A DNA stretch of 64,000 nt from a virus, in the IMG/VR virus record IMGVR_UViG_3300043419_000731, positions 56,466 through 120,465 of that record; one strand, given 5' to 3'. Numbering within the stretch: the first letter of the stretch is position 1; each line of letters begins with the position of its first letter. The translations under genes and the position numbers were made by a program. The notes below the pieces were generated by a model. It was not told where the DNA came from. It made no database searches and worked only from the letters and a program-made list of their open reading frames with translations. Positions 1 to 6,550 of the stretch are shown here, one piece after another.

Positions 1-142
1 CAATTGCTTGTGCTTCTGCCAACTCCTGCTCAGCAATGAGCATTAGATTCTTTAGTTCACCGTGCATGATGTCAAGGCCTGATACTCCTGCGTTGACCAT
101 GCGCTGTAGGTGTGGCGGTAGTCCGATGTCTTCTGAATTCAT
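1..142 (-). CDS. hypothetical protein, C-terminus outside window
   Basis: The first 47 residues are visible, starting with MNSEDIGLPPHL; the gene runs off the left edge. The ATG overlaps the stop of the upstream gene (TAATG) and follows an AAGGAGA ribosome site 6-7 nt away, which fixes the start. The visible part ends in a helical, Glu/Ala-rich stretch. I do not recognise the family. It is the last visible gene of the unit driven by the promoter at 301-322. Confidence 0.6.
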   Translation of the reverse strand, partial: MNSEDIGLPPHLQRMVNAGVSGLDIMHGELKNLMLIAEQELAEAQAI

Positions 143-273
143 TACATATCTCCTTCTGATAGAGTTAGCCAAGTAGTACAGTATTTGCAGTGGTCCATTT
201 TTAGCGGGGAAGTAACAGAATGAGTACTATCAATAATAGACTCAATCTTGTCTAGAACATCATCCAATGTCAT
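142..273 (-). CDS. hypothetical 43-aa protein
   Basis: A 43-residue ORF starting MTLDDVLDKI. Its ATG overlaps the TAA of the preceding ORF (TAATG) and its own TAA overlaps the next ATG, so translation is probably coupled on both sides. It contains one CKYC pair, half of a possible zinc knuckle. It is the first complete gene downstream of the promoter at 301-322. Function unknown. Confidence 0.55.
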   Translation of the reverse strand: MTLDDVLDKIESIIDSTHSVTSPLKMDHCKYCTTWLTLSEGDM

Positions 274-455
274 TATTCATACCTTTCGTTTGAAGAGTTC
301 ATTATATCAGTGGCCACTGACAAAAGGTGCTTGGTTGCATAAATCTGTCCTTCTATATCTACCACATGGATAGAACAAGGATTCTCCTCTAGGTCTTGTT
401 CTAAACTAATTAGATGCAACTTCATATATTCTAGGAAGTATGATGATCGTGTCAT
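273..455 (-). CDS. hypothetical 60-aa protein
   Basis: Starts MTRSSYFLEYMKLHL; the ATG lies two bases from the stop of the upstream gene. No known domain is visible. The last 20 or so codons run straight through the promoter at 301-322 (TGTCAG box and TATAAT), so the 3' end of this gene doubles as the control region of the next unit. That makes the exact 3' part of the reading frame less certain than the 5' part. Confidence 0.5.
   Translation of the reverse strand: MTRSSYFLEYMKLHLISLEQDLEENPCSIHVVDIEGQIYATKHLLSVATDIMNSSNERYE
301..322 (-). promoter_or_regulatory. left-arm promoter pL1 (TGTCA-N11-TATAAT)
   Basis: On the minus strand TGTCA (322-318) is followed by 11 nt and TATAAT (306-301), extended by TG one base upstream. 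The leader then reads AAACGAAAGG before the start at 273. It lies inside the upstream ORF. No Crp-type palindrome is present upstream. Confidence 0.7.
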
Positions 456-456
456 C

Positions 457-717
457 CTATGCCTCCAGCTTCATTCTAATAATGTCATATGCGTCAATCG
501 CACCTGCTGAATAATCATTCATTTCGTTGTCGCCTTCTTCTTCATATTGCTTACGCAATTCAGTTAGTTCAGCAATTCGACCTTCTGCAAATTTGCGGAG
601 GGTATCAATAACATCTAAAGCAGCACATTCTCCGCAATAGGCATTGTAGTCTTCTTCTTCTGTATATGGAATAGATGTTCCACAATCATTACACCAAGAC
701 TCATCGCGCATTCCCAT
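457..717 (-). CDS. zinc-ribbon-like hypothetical protein
   Basis: 86 residues from the ATG that overlaps the previous stop (TAATG), giving MGMRDESW; an ATG 12 nt upstream in frame is possible, but it sits inside the ribosome site GGGGAGA. Two Cys pairs (CNDC and CGEC, about 20 residues apart) suggest a small zinc ribbon, followed by an acidic helical tail. Function unknown; zinc-ribbon microproteins of this kind are common in phage early regions. Confidence 0.65.
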   Translation of the reverse strand: MGMRDESWCNDCGTSIPYTEEEDYNAYCGECAALDVIDTLRKFAEGRIAELTELRKQYEEEGDNEMNDYSAGAIDAYDIIRMKLEA

Positions 718-902
718 TATTCTCCCCATGGCCCTTCAATAAGTCCTTCTTGATATGCAGCAATAATATTCATGGTTTCATGAAGAATGCAATCGCAATC
801 TCCACCGTTCATGTTTTCCATAAATTCAAAATGAGAATAGTTATCCTCATAGATAGCAGTAACTAGTTCATGAATTGCATATGGTTTTGTATCACTCTTC
901 AT
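717..902 (-). CDS. hypothetical 61-aa protein
   Basis: Starts MKSDTKPYAIHEL; the ATG lies inside the end of the upstream gene (overlap of about 10 nt) and the stop overlaps the next start. The central part has a CDC motif (GGDCDCILH). No recognised domain. The tight overlaps indicate one transcript with the 892-1620 gene. Confidence 0.6.
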   Translation of the reverse strand: MKSDTKPYAIHELVTAIYEDNYSHFEFMENMNGGDCDCILHETMNIIAAYQEGLIEGPWGE

Positions 903-1620
903 TTGATTCTACCTTTCGATATTCAGGGACATTGGTTTCTAAGTATATAGCATGGGTCTGACATCCTGCGACAGACTCTAGGTCTGCCTCACCAAGCCAG
1001 TTACATTTAGAACAGATTTGATTGTCACAATCTTCACACCACTCTAGGGTATCAATAGCATCACAATCACGGCACTTAGTGTCATATTCTGATTCTGAGA
1101 TAACTACACCACGGAGAATCTCACATTCTCCACCCCAGCCTGTTTCTTCCTCATATGATAAAGTAAATAGTAATGTTGGGTATTGTGCAGATAGTTTTTG
1201 TAGGGCAGGCATAGGGCGTGACCATGCTGTATTAAAGTTATAATAAACTACTTTGTTATCGCCATTAGCGACAGGCCCTTCAATATATGTATCAGGAAAC
1301 TTTTCTAGTTCAGATACAGCCACATCCCATTTGGTACCCCATTCACGGTTATTGAAGTTGTACCAATCGTTGCCCTCAAATGCCAAACTAAACTTTTCGG
1401 GGAAGACAGGTTGCGAATGATATGCATCAAGGTCGGTAGGTGCAATAATGTTGCGGAAACTAAAGATAGGATTAGGATACTTGCGTTGTTCCACAGAATA
1501 AGCCAAATCACCATTAGGTTTAATAGAATCTACAAATGGTGTATTCATCTGTTCAACTAATTTATCTACTTGCTCAGGATTACCCTCAATAGTTAATCCA
1601 TTATATACCCAGTTTGGCAT
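892..1620 (-). CDS. DUF1281/YubB-like protein with C-terminal zinc ribbon
   Basis: 242 residues. The start at 1620 (MPNWVYNGLTIEGN) is chosen because it lies 7 nt after GAAAGG and downstream of a full promoter; the frame stays open upstream but only across the promoter. The N-terminal MPNWVYN...LTIEGN motif and the aromatic-rich middle match the YubB/DUF1281 ferredoxin-like family of phages and plasmids (from memory). The C-terminus adds three Cys pairs (CRDC, CEDC, CSKC), a probable double zinc ribbon. Molecular function is unknown. First gene of its transcription unit. Confidence 0.75.
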   Translation of the reverse strand: MPNWVYNGLTIEGNPEQVDKLVEQMNTPFVDSIKPNGDLAYSVEQRKYPNPIFSFRNIIAPTDLDAYHSQPVFPEKFSLAFEGNDWYNFNNREWGTKWDVAVSELEKFPDTYIEGPVANGDNKVVYYNFNTAWSRPMPALQKLSAQYPTLLFTLSYEEETGWGGECEILRGVVISESEYDTKCRDCDAIDTLEWCEDCDNQICSKCNWLGEADLESVAGCQTHAIYLETNVPEYRKVESNEE

Positions 1621-1647
1621 ATTTATCCTTTCGTTTGATATATGAGA

Positions 1648-1669
1648 ATTATACACTGGACCACTGACA
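1648..1669 (-). promoter_or_regulatory. left-arm promoter pL2 (TGTCA-N11-TATAAT)
   Basis: TGTCA (1669-1665), 11 nt, TATAAT (1653-1648) directly preceded by TG. Leader AAACGAAAGG, then ATG at 1620. A weak palindrome TGTGT-N6-CCACA (1688-1703, two mismatches to TGTGA-N6-TCACA) is centred 42.5 nt upstream of the -10. Confidence 0.75.
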
Positions 1670-1723
1670 AATGGAATACATATGCCCTGTGTTCTACACC
1701 ACATGGATCAGAGCTGATCCCAT

Positions 1724-1825
1724 ATTGTGAAATTTTCAGGGAATTTACTTGACACCCGTAAAAGAGATATGTTACCCTCAGTCTTTGCGGGCAAATAGAA
1801 ATCCCCCAGTCAAAGCTGGGGGATT
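1724..1825. repeat. composite intergenic repeat, copy A
   Basis: Lies in the 340-nt gap 1621-1960. It contains the shared AATTTTCAGGG core (1731-1741), CCCGTAA (near 1755) and a GCGGGC end, all found in five other left-arm gaps. It lacks a TTATCCACA box. It ends in a hairpin AATCCCCCAG / CTGGGGGATT (1800-1809 / 1816-1825) that could terminate transcription. I see no gene in 1830-1920. Confidence 0.6.
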
Positions 1826-1920
1826 ATGAATATGGCTGCCTGGATTTCCAACGAAAGAAATAAACCCGCTTTACTTAGCACCTGGCCCGTAGACTAGTAG
1901 ATGCACCATTTCATTTCCTA

Positions 1921-1945
1921 TTAAAACCAGGACCCAAGGTCCTGG
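1921..1945 (-). terminator. intrinsic terminator
   Basis: On the minus strand an 8-bp stem CCAGGACC / GGTCCTGG with a 3-nt loop is followed by TTTTAAT. It lies 15 nt after the stop of the 1961-2326 gene and would end the transcript that begins near 3.5 kb. Confidence 0.8.
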
Positions 1946-1960
1946 ATTAATTATAGCATA

Positions 1961-2326
1961 TTACTCAACTGAAACTAGGGAGTACTTGTCTACAAAGGAT
2001 GAGAGACTAGTTGAAAATACTTCCGTAGTCAGGTCCTCTTCCATTAGTGTAAATGTCTTCTTATTCCAGTCAATGATTGGTACCCTGTGCTCATTATCTG
2101 CTAACTCATTAACGGTAATGCCCCAGCCAGTGGTTGACTGCCATTCTTCATTAATTAAATTAGAGATAGCAATGCGTGTTGCATATGATTCATCAGACCA
2201 CCTTGGCTCTGCTGCTCGTACAGCGCTAGCCAAATTCTGCAACATCATGTGCCCCGCCCAGTGTCCATACAAAAACACTGTATCGCCCTTGCGGTCTTTA
2301 AACCCAAAGTTTGCTCTGTCGCCCAT
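1961..2326 (-). CDS. conserved actinophage-type hypothetical protein
   Basis: 121 residues starting MGDRANFGFKDRKGDT, with LYGHWAGHMM and SYATRIAIS further on. I recall this pattern from many actinophage left-arm genes, with no assigned function. The start lies just after the previous stop, with GGCGGAA as ribosome site. It is the last gene of its operon, right before the intrinsic terminator at 1921-1945. Confidence 0.7.
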   Translation of the reverse strand: MGDRANFGFKDRKGDTVFLYGHWAGHMMLQNLASAVRAAEPRWSDESYATRIAISNLINEEWQSTTGWGITVNELADNEHRVPIIDWNKKTFTLMEEDLTTEVFSTSLSSFVDKYSLVSVE

Positions 2327-2327
2327 T

Positions 2328-2525
2328 TTATTCCGCCGTTTCTAGTTGTGGTGTTACTTCTACCTTGTTCAATTCTATCACTTCATAGGCCGCTCTGTCT
2401 AGGCCCCTTTTATTGCTGTTATAATGATGGCCACAGAAAGCAAGCTCTCCGCCAACTAGTTTAACTAGATACATAGAGTCTGCAGATCCGCAGGCATCGC
2501 ATGGAATATATTCTCTATCTCTCAT
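2328..2525 (-). CDS. DUF7455-like small zinc protein
   Basis: 65 residues. CDAC near the N-terminus and LAFCGHHYN in the middle give a C-x2-C...C-x-H-H metal site, matching the DUF7455-type zinc proteins I recall from actinobacteria and their phages (name from memory). ATGA-type overlap with the upstream gene. Function unknown. Confidence 0.65.
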   Translation of the reverse strand: MRDREYIPCDACGSADSMYLVKLVGGELAFCGHHYNSNKRGLDRAAYEVIELNKVEVTPQLETAE

Positions 2526-2668
2526 AGAGAGCCACCCTCAATCATTTCTGCAAGGCGGTCAAGAATCCATGTATCGATATCAGCGATATCAATCTCTGCA
2601 AGCTTTTCCATAAGTTCCTCACGAGCAAACTTATATCCATCCTCAAAGCCATCTTTATAATCTGACAT
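2522..2668 (-). CDS. hypothetical acidic 48-aa protein
   Basis: Starts MSDYKDGFEDGYKFAREEL and ends EMIEGGSL; the stop overlaps the next ATG (ATGA). A GGAGATAAG ribosome site precedes the start. It looks like a single amphipathic helix. Function unknown. Confidence 0.65.
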   Translation of the reverse strand: MSDYKDGFEDGYKFAREELMEKLAEIDIADIDTWILDRLAEMIEGGSL

Positions 2669-2676
2669 CTTATCTC

Positions 2677-2880
2677 CTAATATCCTGTCGCTTCTTTATC
2701 TGACCAGTATGATTCTGTTAAACCATACTTATCACGAATGCGACTTACTTTCTCAATACTACCAGTTCCGATATTGAATGTCAATGGTCCGCATTGTTCT
2801 GGGTCCAAACCAATCAACTCCGCTTCCCAGGTAGCCCGTGCAAAGGCTACCTGAGATGGAGCAGTTAATTCAAAATACAT
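2677..2880 (-). CDS. hypothetical 67-aa protein
   Basis: Starts MYFELTAPSQVAFARATWEAEL. The start codon touches the stop of the 2880-3494 gene. No recognised domain; the composition is globular rather than membrane-bound. Middle of the operon 3494 to 1961. Confidence 0.6.
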   Translation of the reverse strand: MYFELTAPSQVAFARATWEAELIGLDPEQCGPLTFNIGTGSIEKVSRIRDKYGLTESYWSDKEATGY

Positions 2881-3305
2881 TAGTACGCACCTTCTTCTAC
2901 TCGGTCAATCTCAAAGTTATTCACAGACATTTCTGATGCATATGAATCAACAGTTAGATTAGAAGATACAAAGTCTTCGATACCGTCAAAGTCACCTGTC
3001 AAATCAACTTCAACAGTTGCATCAACACGAACCCAAACAGTAACTTCAATTTCCTTGGTTAGAGGAACATCGAACATCTCTGCAATCTCAGCCAATGATT
3101 CTTGGTCTGATGAATCTGCGTAGTTCTCTTCAAGGAATGTACGGAGTTGTGATTCCTTGCGGTACCACTGGTTCTGCTTCTCAGTAAGATTCTTAAGTTG
3201 CCAAACCATGTGACGAATATCTGATTCAGTATATGTTTTAGTAATTAGGTCATCACCCTCGACCCACTGCAACTGCATTGTTACTGGTGTTGTTGTTTCT
3301 TCCAT
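2880..3305 (-). CDS. nested shorter product from internal start
   Basis: 141 residues starting MEETTTPV, in frame with the longer ORF. It has a complete promoter at 3337-3358, a leader CAACAACGAAAGAGG and an AAACAATG start, the same layout as every other left-arm first gene. The acidic C-terminal half resembles a folded domain of unknown function. I consider this the main product from pL3. Confidence 0.6.
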   Translation of the reverse strand: MEETTTPVTMQLQWVEGDDLITKTYTESDIRHMVWQLKNLTEKQNQWYRKESQLRTFLEENYADSSDQESLAEIAEMFDVPLTKEIEVTVWVRVDATVEVDLTGDFDGIEDFVSSNLTVDSYASEMSVNNFEIDRVEEGAY

Positions 3306-3494
3306 TGTTTCCTCTTTCGTTGTTGTTGTAGAAGGAATTGTAGCATCGACCACTGACAAAAGGATGCAGGCGGTCCCGCATCTGCAAGTGAGGTCCATCA
3401 CACCATTAGGCCATCCATAGCCATCCTTAAATGTGTATTCAATTAATGCATCACAATCACCTGGGCATATCCAGGTATATTTCTGATAGTTCAT
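2880..3494 (-). CDS. two-domain protein with zinc-binding N-terminus and nested internal start
   Basis: 204 residues from MNYQKYTWICPGDCD, placed by promoter pL4 and a GAAAGAGGG ribosome site. The N-terminal part has CPGDC and CRCGTAC, a likely zinc site. The C-terminal 141 residues (from METTT-type ATG at 3305-3303) have their own promoter (pL3), leader and AAAGAGG ribosome site inside the frame. Either two proteins share a frame, or an earlier stop between two genes has been lost. Function of both parts is unknown. Confidence 0.6.
   Translation of the reverse strand: MNYQKYTWICPGDCDALIEYTFKDGYGWPNGVMDLTCRCGTACILLSVVDATIPSTTTTKEETMEETTTPVTMQLQWVEGDDLITKTYTESDIRHMVWQLKNLTEKQNQWYRKESQLRTFLEENYADSSDQESLAEIAEMFDVPLTKEIEVTVWVRVDATVEVDLTGDFDGIEDFVSSNLTVDSYASEMSVNNFEIDRVEEGAY
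3337..3358 (-). promoter_or_regulatory. left-arm promoter pL3
   Basis: TGTCA (3358-3354), 11 nt, TACAAT (3342-3337) with TG one base upstream. Sits inside the coding frame of the 2880-3494 gene. Upstream palindrome at 3387-3402. Confidence 0.7.
3387..3402. promoter_or_regulatory. Crp/GlxR-type palindrome (one mismatch)
   Basis: AGTGA-N6-TCACA, centred 52.5 nt upstream of the pL3 -10 box, within the coding frame of the upstream gene. Same spacing as the perfect site at 9826-9841. Confidence 0.5.
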
Positions 3495-3519
3495 TTTCCC
3501 TCTTTCGTTGTATAGGAGT

Positions 3520-3541
3520 ATTATAGGGCATAGCACTGACA
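3520..3541 (-). promoter_or_regulatory. left-arm promoter pL4
   Basis: TGTCA (3541-3537), 11 nt, TATAAT (3525-3520). Leader with ACAACGAAAGAGGG, then ATG at 3494. Confidence 0.75.
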
Positions 3542-3548
3542 AATGGAA

Positions 3549-3614
3549 TAGTTTTCAGGGATTTTCTTTGTGATCCGTAACACAAAAAACTGGCCTTCCC
3601 TATTGCGGGCGCAT
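3549..3614. repeat. composite intergenic repeat, copy B
   Basis: Contains TTTTCAGGG (3552-3560), TCCGTAA (3574-3580) and GCGGGCGC near 3606-3613. Includes TGTGA-N6-ACACA (3569-3584), a near-match to the Crp-type palindrome, centred 51.5 nt upstream of the pL4 -10. No DnaA-type box. Confidence 0.5.
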
Positions 3615-3646
3615 ACTTATGCATTGATATGCATAAATATGTTTTG

Positions 3647-3720
3647 CGATCCATAACGGACTTGAACCGTCGACCTCTACCGTGACAGGGTAGCGCTCTA
3701 ACCAACTGAGCTAATGGACC
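3647..3720 (-). tRNA. tRNA-Asp (GUC)
   Basis: Complete cloverleaf on the minus strand: acceptor GGTCCAT / ATGGATC, D arm GCTC / GAGC with a GG loop, anticodon arm CTACC-CTGTCAC-GGTAG (anticodon GTC), T arm GACGG-TTCAAGT-CCGTT. No CCA is encoded. It sits in the gap between two transcription units. Confidence 0.93.
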
Positions 3721-3763
3721 AATAAGGTGAGCAGTTTTAAATCTTGCTCAGGATTATTTTTAT

Positions 3764-4768
3764 TTAGAAAGTTGCAACCATTCGATACAACTTATTTTTT
3801 TCTGCGGTAAGAACAGGGTCAAATCCTGATGCACCCGCCATAAGTGATTCAGAGTTGCCACGCCCTGAACGATAGTAATCTAGGCGCTCAGTTAGCGCAT
3901 TGAATGCGCCCCACTTTGTGCCCTTGATTGTGGCGTTAGTTGGTGAGTTATGATAAAGGTCATCGATTAGGACAACTTTATTTTCCCACTTCTTGATTGC
4001 GCCCTTAGCATCTTTCTCAGGCTTTGGATAGATTGTCTGAATCAACTTTGAGAATTCAGCATCGGTGATTGCTTGAGAATAAAGTGCTTGAGCATTCTTC
4101 TCAAATTCATCAAAGTATCCAAGCGCAAGCCCAAGAGTTTCACGAGCAACTTGAATGCGACCTTCAACAGATTGCGTGTGGCGAATCTTGAAAGATTGCT
4201 TAGCGCTCTTCATTGCAAGGTTGAGAGTGTTTTGGCATACAACACGAACAGGGGTAACCGCTGCTTGAACAGCAACAGAACCATCGTGTGATGTCCATAC
4301 GATTAGATATAACTTGGTTTCGTCATTGGCGCCTTGTGGGTCAAGAACCATTGTGCGAGGAATATCCACAGTGCCGAATACAACTTTGCCCTGCTTAAGA
4401 GAACCAGCAGATTCCCAACGGCAGTCAGCGTTAGCATCGTGAATTGCATCAGCGAATGCAAACAATTCTTCATTCTGCACAGGCTTGTAGCGCTTACCAA
4501 CAGTAGCAAGAACATCAGTTCCGCCATTGAATGGGTTATCACGCAACACGAGAGATGCAGTTGAAACATCATTCCAAGATTCTGGAATATGCTCAGCGAT
4601 TGGAGAAAGACGAACATTCCAATTTGCTAACTTTGCTTCTTCAAGCATTGTTGCAGTTGTAACTTCTTCATCTTGTGTAAAGATGCGGTTTGCAAGGTTG
4701 TGCCAAGCAGGAGCACCACGGAGAGCGAATGCAACTTCGCCATTTTCGACTTCGAGATTATGAGCCAT
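3764..4768 (-). CDS. DUF932 / TIGR03299 phage-plasmid-like protein
   Basis: 334 residues from MAHNLEVENGEVAFAL. The start at 4768 is chosen over an upstream ATG because it follows GAAAGGCAAAAA and promoter pL5. The opening segment, with FALRGAPAWHNLANR, is characteristic of the DUF932 (TIGR03299) family found in phages and plasmids, whose role is not established. Length agrees with the family as I remember it. It is the only gene visible between pL5 and the tRNA, so it is probably monocistronic and strongly expressed. Confidence 0.85.
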   Translation of the reverse strand: MAHNLEVENGEVAFALRGAPAWHNLANRIFTQDEEVTTATMLEEAKLANWNVRLSPIAEHIPESWNDVSTASLVLRDNPFNGGTDVLATVGKRYKPVQNEELFAFADAIHDANADCRWESAGSLKQGKVVFGTVDIPRTMVLDPQGANDETKLYLIVWTSHDGSVAVQAAVTPVRVVCQNTLNLAMKSAKQSFKIRHTQSVEGRIQVARETLGLALGYFDEFEKNAQALYSQAITDAEFSKLIQTIYPKPEKDAKGAIKKWENKVVLIDDLYHNSPTNATIKGTKWGAFNALTERLDYYRSGRGNSESLMAGASGFDPVLTAEKNKLYRMVATF

Positions 4769-4797
4769 TTTTTGCCTTTCGTTTGGTTGATTAAGCA

Positions 4798-4819
4798 ATT
4801 ATAACAGGTGGGTCTGACA
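4798..4819 (-). promoter_or_regulatory. left-arm promoter pL5
   Basis: TGTCA (4819-4815), 11 nt, TATAAT (4803-4798) with TG one base upstream. Leader AAACGAAAGG, ATG at 4768. Confidence 0.78.
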
Positions 4820-4857
4820 TTTACAAGGTTAGTTAGTCATTTGTCCGAATTGTCTGA

Positions 4858-4873
4858 CGTGATCAATCTCACA
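4858..4873. promoter_or_regulatory. Crp/GlxR-type palindrome (one mismatch)
   Basis: CGTGA-N6-TCACA, centred 62.5 nt upstream of the pL5 -10 box. It abuts the AAATTTTCAGGG core of repeat copy C and follows TGTCCGAATTGTCTG (4842-4856), which recurs next to the palindrome at 8108. Confidence 0.6.
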
Positions 4874-4934
4874 AATTTTCAGGGTTTTCCACAGATCCCC
4901 GTAACGCTGTGGATAACCCCGCAAAAGCGGGGGC
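4873..4934. repeat. composite intergenic repeat, copy C, with DnaA-type boxes
   Basis: AAATTTTCAGGG (4873-4884), TTTTCCACA (4885-4893, one mismatch to a DnaA box), CCCGTAA (4898-4904), TGTGGATAA (4908-4916, a perfect TTATCCACA on the minus strand), then a CCCCGC / GCGGGG hairpin (4917-4932) with an AAAA loop. Confidence 0.7.
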
Positions 4935-4939
4935 CGAGC

Positions 4940-4956
4940 TGGGGATTAACTCCCCA
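4940..4956 (-). terminator. possible terminator hairpin
   Basis: TGGGGA / TCCCCA stem overlapping the stop codon of the 4946-5206 gene, immediately followed on the minus strand by the second GC-rich hairpin of repeat copy C. No T-run follows. Confidence 0.4.
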
Positions 4957-5206
4957 ACTCTACCTTAGTCGCATTTCGAATTATGTTTTTATTAAATTCA
5001 ACTGTCTTCTCATCAAGAAACATTGCAGTTGTCTTTTTCTTTTTTACATTATCAAAAACGTAAGCATTTACTTTGCCGCTAAAGTTTCTGATGTTACTGA
5101 ATACTAATTCAGTTAAGTATTCTTTATCAACACCTTGATCCGAATAAATCGTGATGTCGTTCATTTTGTTTGCATCGTAGATTTCTACTCTGAAACGATT
5201 TGCCAT
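4946..5206 (-). CDS. hypothetical 86-aa protein
   Basis: Starts MANRFRVEIYDANKMNDITIY with AAAGG nine nt upstream. Alternating beta-strand-like and Lys-rich segments; no recognised domain. It has no promoter of the left-arm type and probably shares the transcript of the 5278-5694 gene, reaching it past a short GC hairpin at 5231-5240. Confidence 0.65.
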   Translation of the reverse strand: MANRFRVEIYDANKMNDITIYSDQGVDKEYLTELVFSNIRNFSGKVNAYVFDNVKKKKTTAMFLDEKTVEFNKNIIRNATKVELGS

Positions 5207-5230
5207 TGTATTACCTTTGTTAGTAGTTGT

Positions 5231-5240
5231 CCCCGAAGGG
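5231..5240 (-). terminator. short CCC-TTC-GGG hairpin
   Basis: On the minus strand CCC-TTC-GGGG forms a very small hairpin between two genes. A longer version of the same sequence occurs at 5755-5768. It could be a partial terminator or a processing site. Confidence 0.3.
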
Positions 5241-5277
5241 AGAGCAGTTTGGCGACATACTCAGGTCGTTGGATTAG

Positions 5278-5694
5278 TTAGAGATAACGAGCAATTTGCT
5301 TCATTGTTGAAGCATTAACTGTTTCCTCATCTGTCATCTTTAGAATTGTGAGAGCATTTGTGATGTCCTCTACAATTTCGTTGTATGAGTGCTGGTGCAT
5401 AATTGTAAAATCACGCTGTGGCTCTGTTGGCAAATCTTTCTCTGCAACTGTCAAATCAAAGTCAATGTTGAGAGTGTTATTCCAAGAGCGATAAGAAGTG
5501 CGAAGGTTCTCTGACTTCTTGATGTTTGCGATTGCATAATCCTGAAGTTCCTTCTGCCAAATCTTACGAGCCTTTTCATACTTAGCCTCGTTTGCGCCTT
5601 GCTCAGCATACTCTTTCTTGATTGTTGCTAACTTTGTTTCCAAAGCCTTAATTACCTTTGGTGTTGCCACCTTTACTGTGATTGCTCTTGACAT
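5278..5694 (-). CDS. hypothetical coiled-coil protein
   Basis: 138 residues starting MSRAITVKVATPKVIKAL. The N-terminal 60 residues are Lys/Glu/Ala-rich and probably coiled coil; the rest is mixed. The start follows GAAAGAGGAAAA and promoter pL6. No family recognised. Confidence 0.7.
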   Translation of the reverse strand: MSRAITVKVATPKVIKALETKLATIKKEYAEQGANEAKYEKARKIWQKELQDYAIANIKKSENLRTSYRSWNNTLNIDFDLTVAEKDLPTEPQRDFTIMHQHSYNEIVEDITNALTILKMTDEETVNASTMKQIARYL

Positions 5695-5729
5695 TTTTCC
5701 TCTTTCGTTGGTTGGTTGATGTTATGAGT

Positions 5730-5751
5730 ATTATAGCAGGGGGGTCTGACA
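5730..5751 (-). promoter_or_regulatory. left-arm promoter pL6
   Basis: TGTCA (5751-5747), 11 nt, TATAAT (5735-5730) with TG one base upstream. Leader CAACCAACGAAAGAGG. No Crp-type site upstream; instead a C5/G5 hairpin (5755-5768) lies directly upstream. Confidence 0.78.
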
Positions 5752-5754
5752 TTT

Positions 5755-5768
5755 CCCCCGAAGGGGGG
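5755..5768 (-). terminator. C-rich hairpin upstream of pL6
   Basis: Minus strand CCCCC-TTC-GGGGG followed by AAAT. It would sit at the end of the upstream transcript from pL7. Stable stem, no T-run. Confidence 0.4.
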
Positions 5769-5833
5769 AGAGTTCTTACTTACGACATTGGGCTAGAACA
5801 CTCTCCTAAACTGCCCCTGTTTCGATTATTTAG

Positions 5834-6010
5834 TTATACTAGAGAACTTGCTGAAACTGTTGTCCAGCGTGTTTCCTTCGTTGGCATTTCTAGCAACACA
5901 CGCACCGAGCCAGATGCTTGTGGGTGGATTTCTTTAATCACACCTGTCTTCTTTGACTTGAGGGTGGTGAATAAATCTCCAACCTGATACAACTTGTCTT
6001 GTATTGTCAT
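5834..6010 (-). CDS. hypothetical 58-aa protein
   Basis: Starts MTIQDKLYQVGDLFTTLKSK, with AGAAGGAAGC as ribosome site and promoter pL7 upstream; the longer open frame only covers the promoter. The sequence looks like a small beta-barrel (KOW/SH3-like pattern: VGDLFTTLKSKKTGVIKEI...GSVRVLL), which is a guess. Function unknown. Confidence 0.6.
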   Translation of the reverse strand: MTIQDKLYQVGDLFTTLKSKKTGVIKEIHPQASGSVRVLLEMPTKETRWTTVSASSLV

Positions 6011-6038
6011 TTGCTTCCTTCTTTCTGTGTAGGGTAGT

Positions 6039-6060
6039 ATTGTAGCATTGGGGTCTGACA
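6039..6060 (-). promoter_or_regulatory. left-arm promoter pL7
   Basis: TGTCA (6060-6056), 11 nt, TACAAT (6044-6039) with TG one base upstream. Confidence 0.75.
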
Positions 6061-6098
6061 TCTGTCTAGCCCTATCTCACTATTTGAGAGAATTATTG

Positions 6099-6114
6099 TG
6101 TGATTAGTATCACA
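6099..6114. promoter_or_regulatory. Crp/GlxR-type palindrome, perfect
   Basis: TGTGA-N6-TCACA, centred 62.5 nt upstream of the pL7 -10. It overlaps the stop codon of the 6110-6250 gene. Confidence 0.65.
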
Positions 6115-6250
6115 AGTAGTCGGTTAGGTCGCCATCCATTATTTCGCTGACATCCACGCCTTCAGACTCAGCAATTGCATCCCATAGATCGGATTCTGTA
6201 AAATCTCCTTCAGGGTGCCACTCAGCTAAAATCTCATAGACATTACTCAT
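6110..6250 (-). CDS. hypothetical acidic 46-aa protein
   Basis: Starts MSNVYEILAEWHPEGDF and ends DGDLTDYL. Its ATG overlaps the upstream gene's end. Strongly acidic. Its stop codon lies in the operator palindrome of the next unit. Confidence 0.6.
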   Translation of the reverse strand: MSNVYEILAEWHPEGDFTESDLWDAIAESEGVDVSEIMDGDLTDYL

Positions 6251-6518
6251 CGTAGTCCTCCTGTGGTAGCCAAGCATCTAGGTGGTGAGCATCTACGATA
6301 GCCGATGCAGGGCAAGTATCTTGACCTCGCCAAAATACGCCTTCAGGAAGGCTAATCTCACGGGAGTAGTCCTCCTCATAGTATGCGTCAATTGCTTCGA
6401 TGCAAGCATCTACCATAGCGACGGGGACGGGTGGATAATGATTAGCCTGAAGGTGATAAGCAAGTCCAGCCTCAAGTGATAAATCTTCTGCAAGTCCTAC
6501 TGCGGTTGTGTATCCCAT
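6243..6518 (-). CDS. conserved actinophage-type hypothetical protein
   Basis: 91 residues starting MGYTTAVGLAEDLSLEAGLA with NHYPPVP and DAHHLDAWL. I recall near-identical patterns among actinophage early genes of unknown function. The start follows AAAGGAAAT and promoter pL8. The paired His in AHHLD could bind metal, but this is speculative. Confidence 0.7.
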   Translation of the reverse strand: MGYTTAVGLAEDLSLEAGLAYHLQANHYPPVPVAMVDACIEAIDAYYEEDYSREISLPEGVFWRGQDTCPASAIVDAHHLDAWLPQEDYDE

Positions 6519-6550
6519 TTTATTTCCTTTGTTCGTTGGTTGATAAGAGT

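Noticed and set aside
1830-1920. Short ORF MVHLLVYGPGAK on the minus strand in the gap after the terminator
   Set aside because: Only 12 codons with no promoter box directly upstream; no reason to call it a gene.
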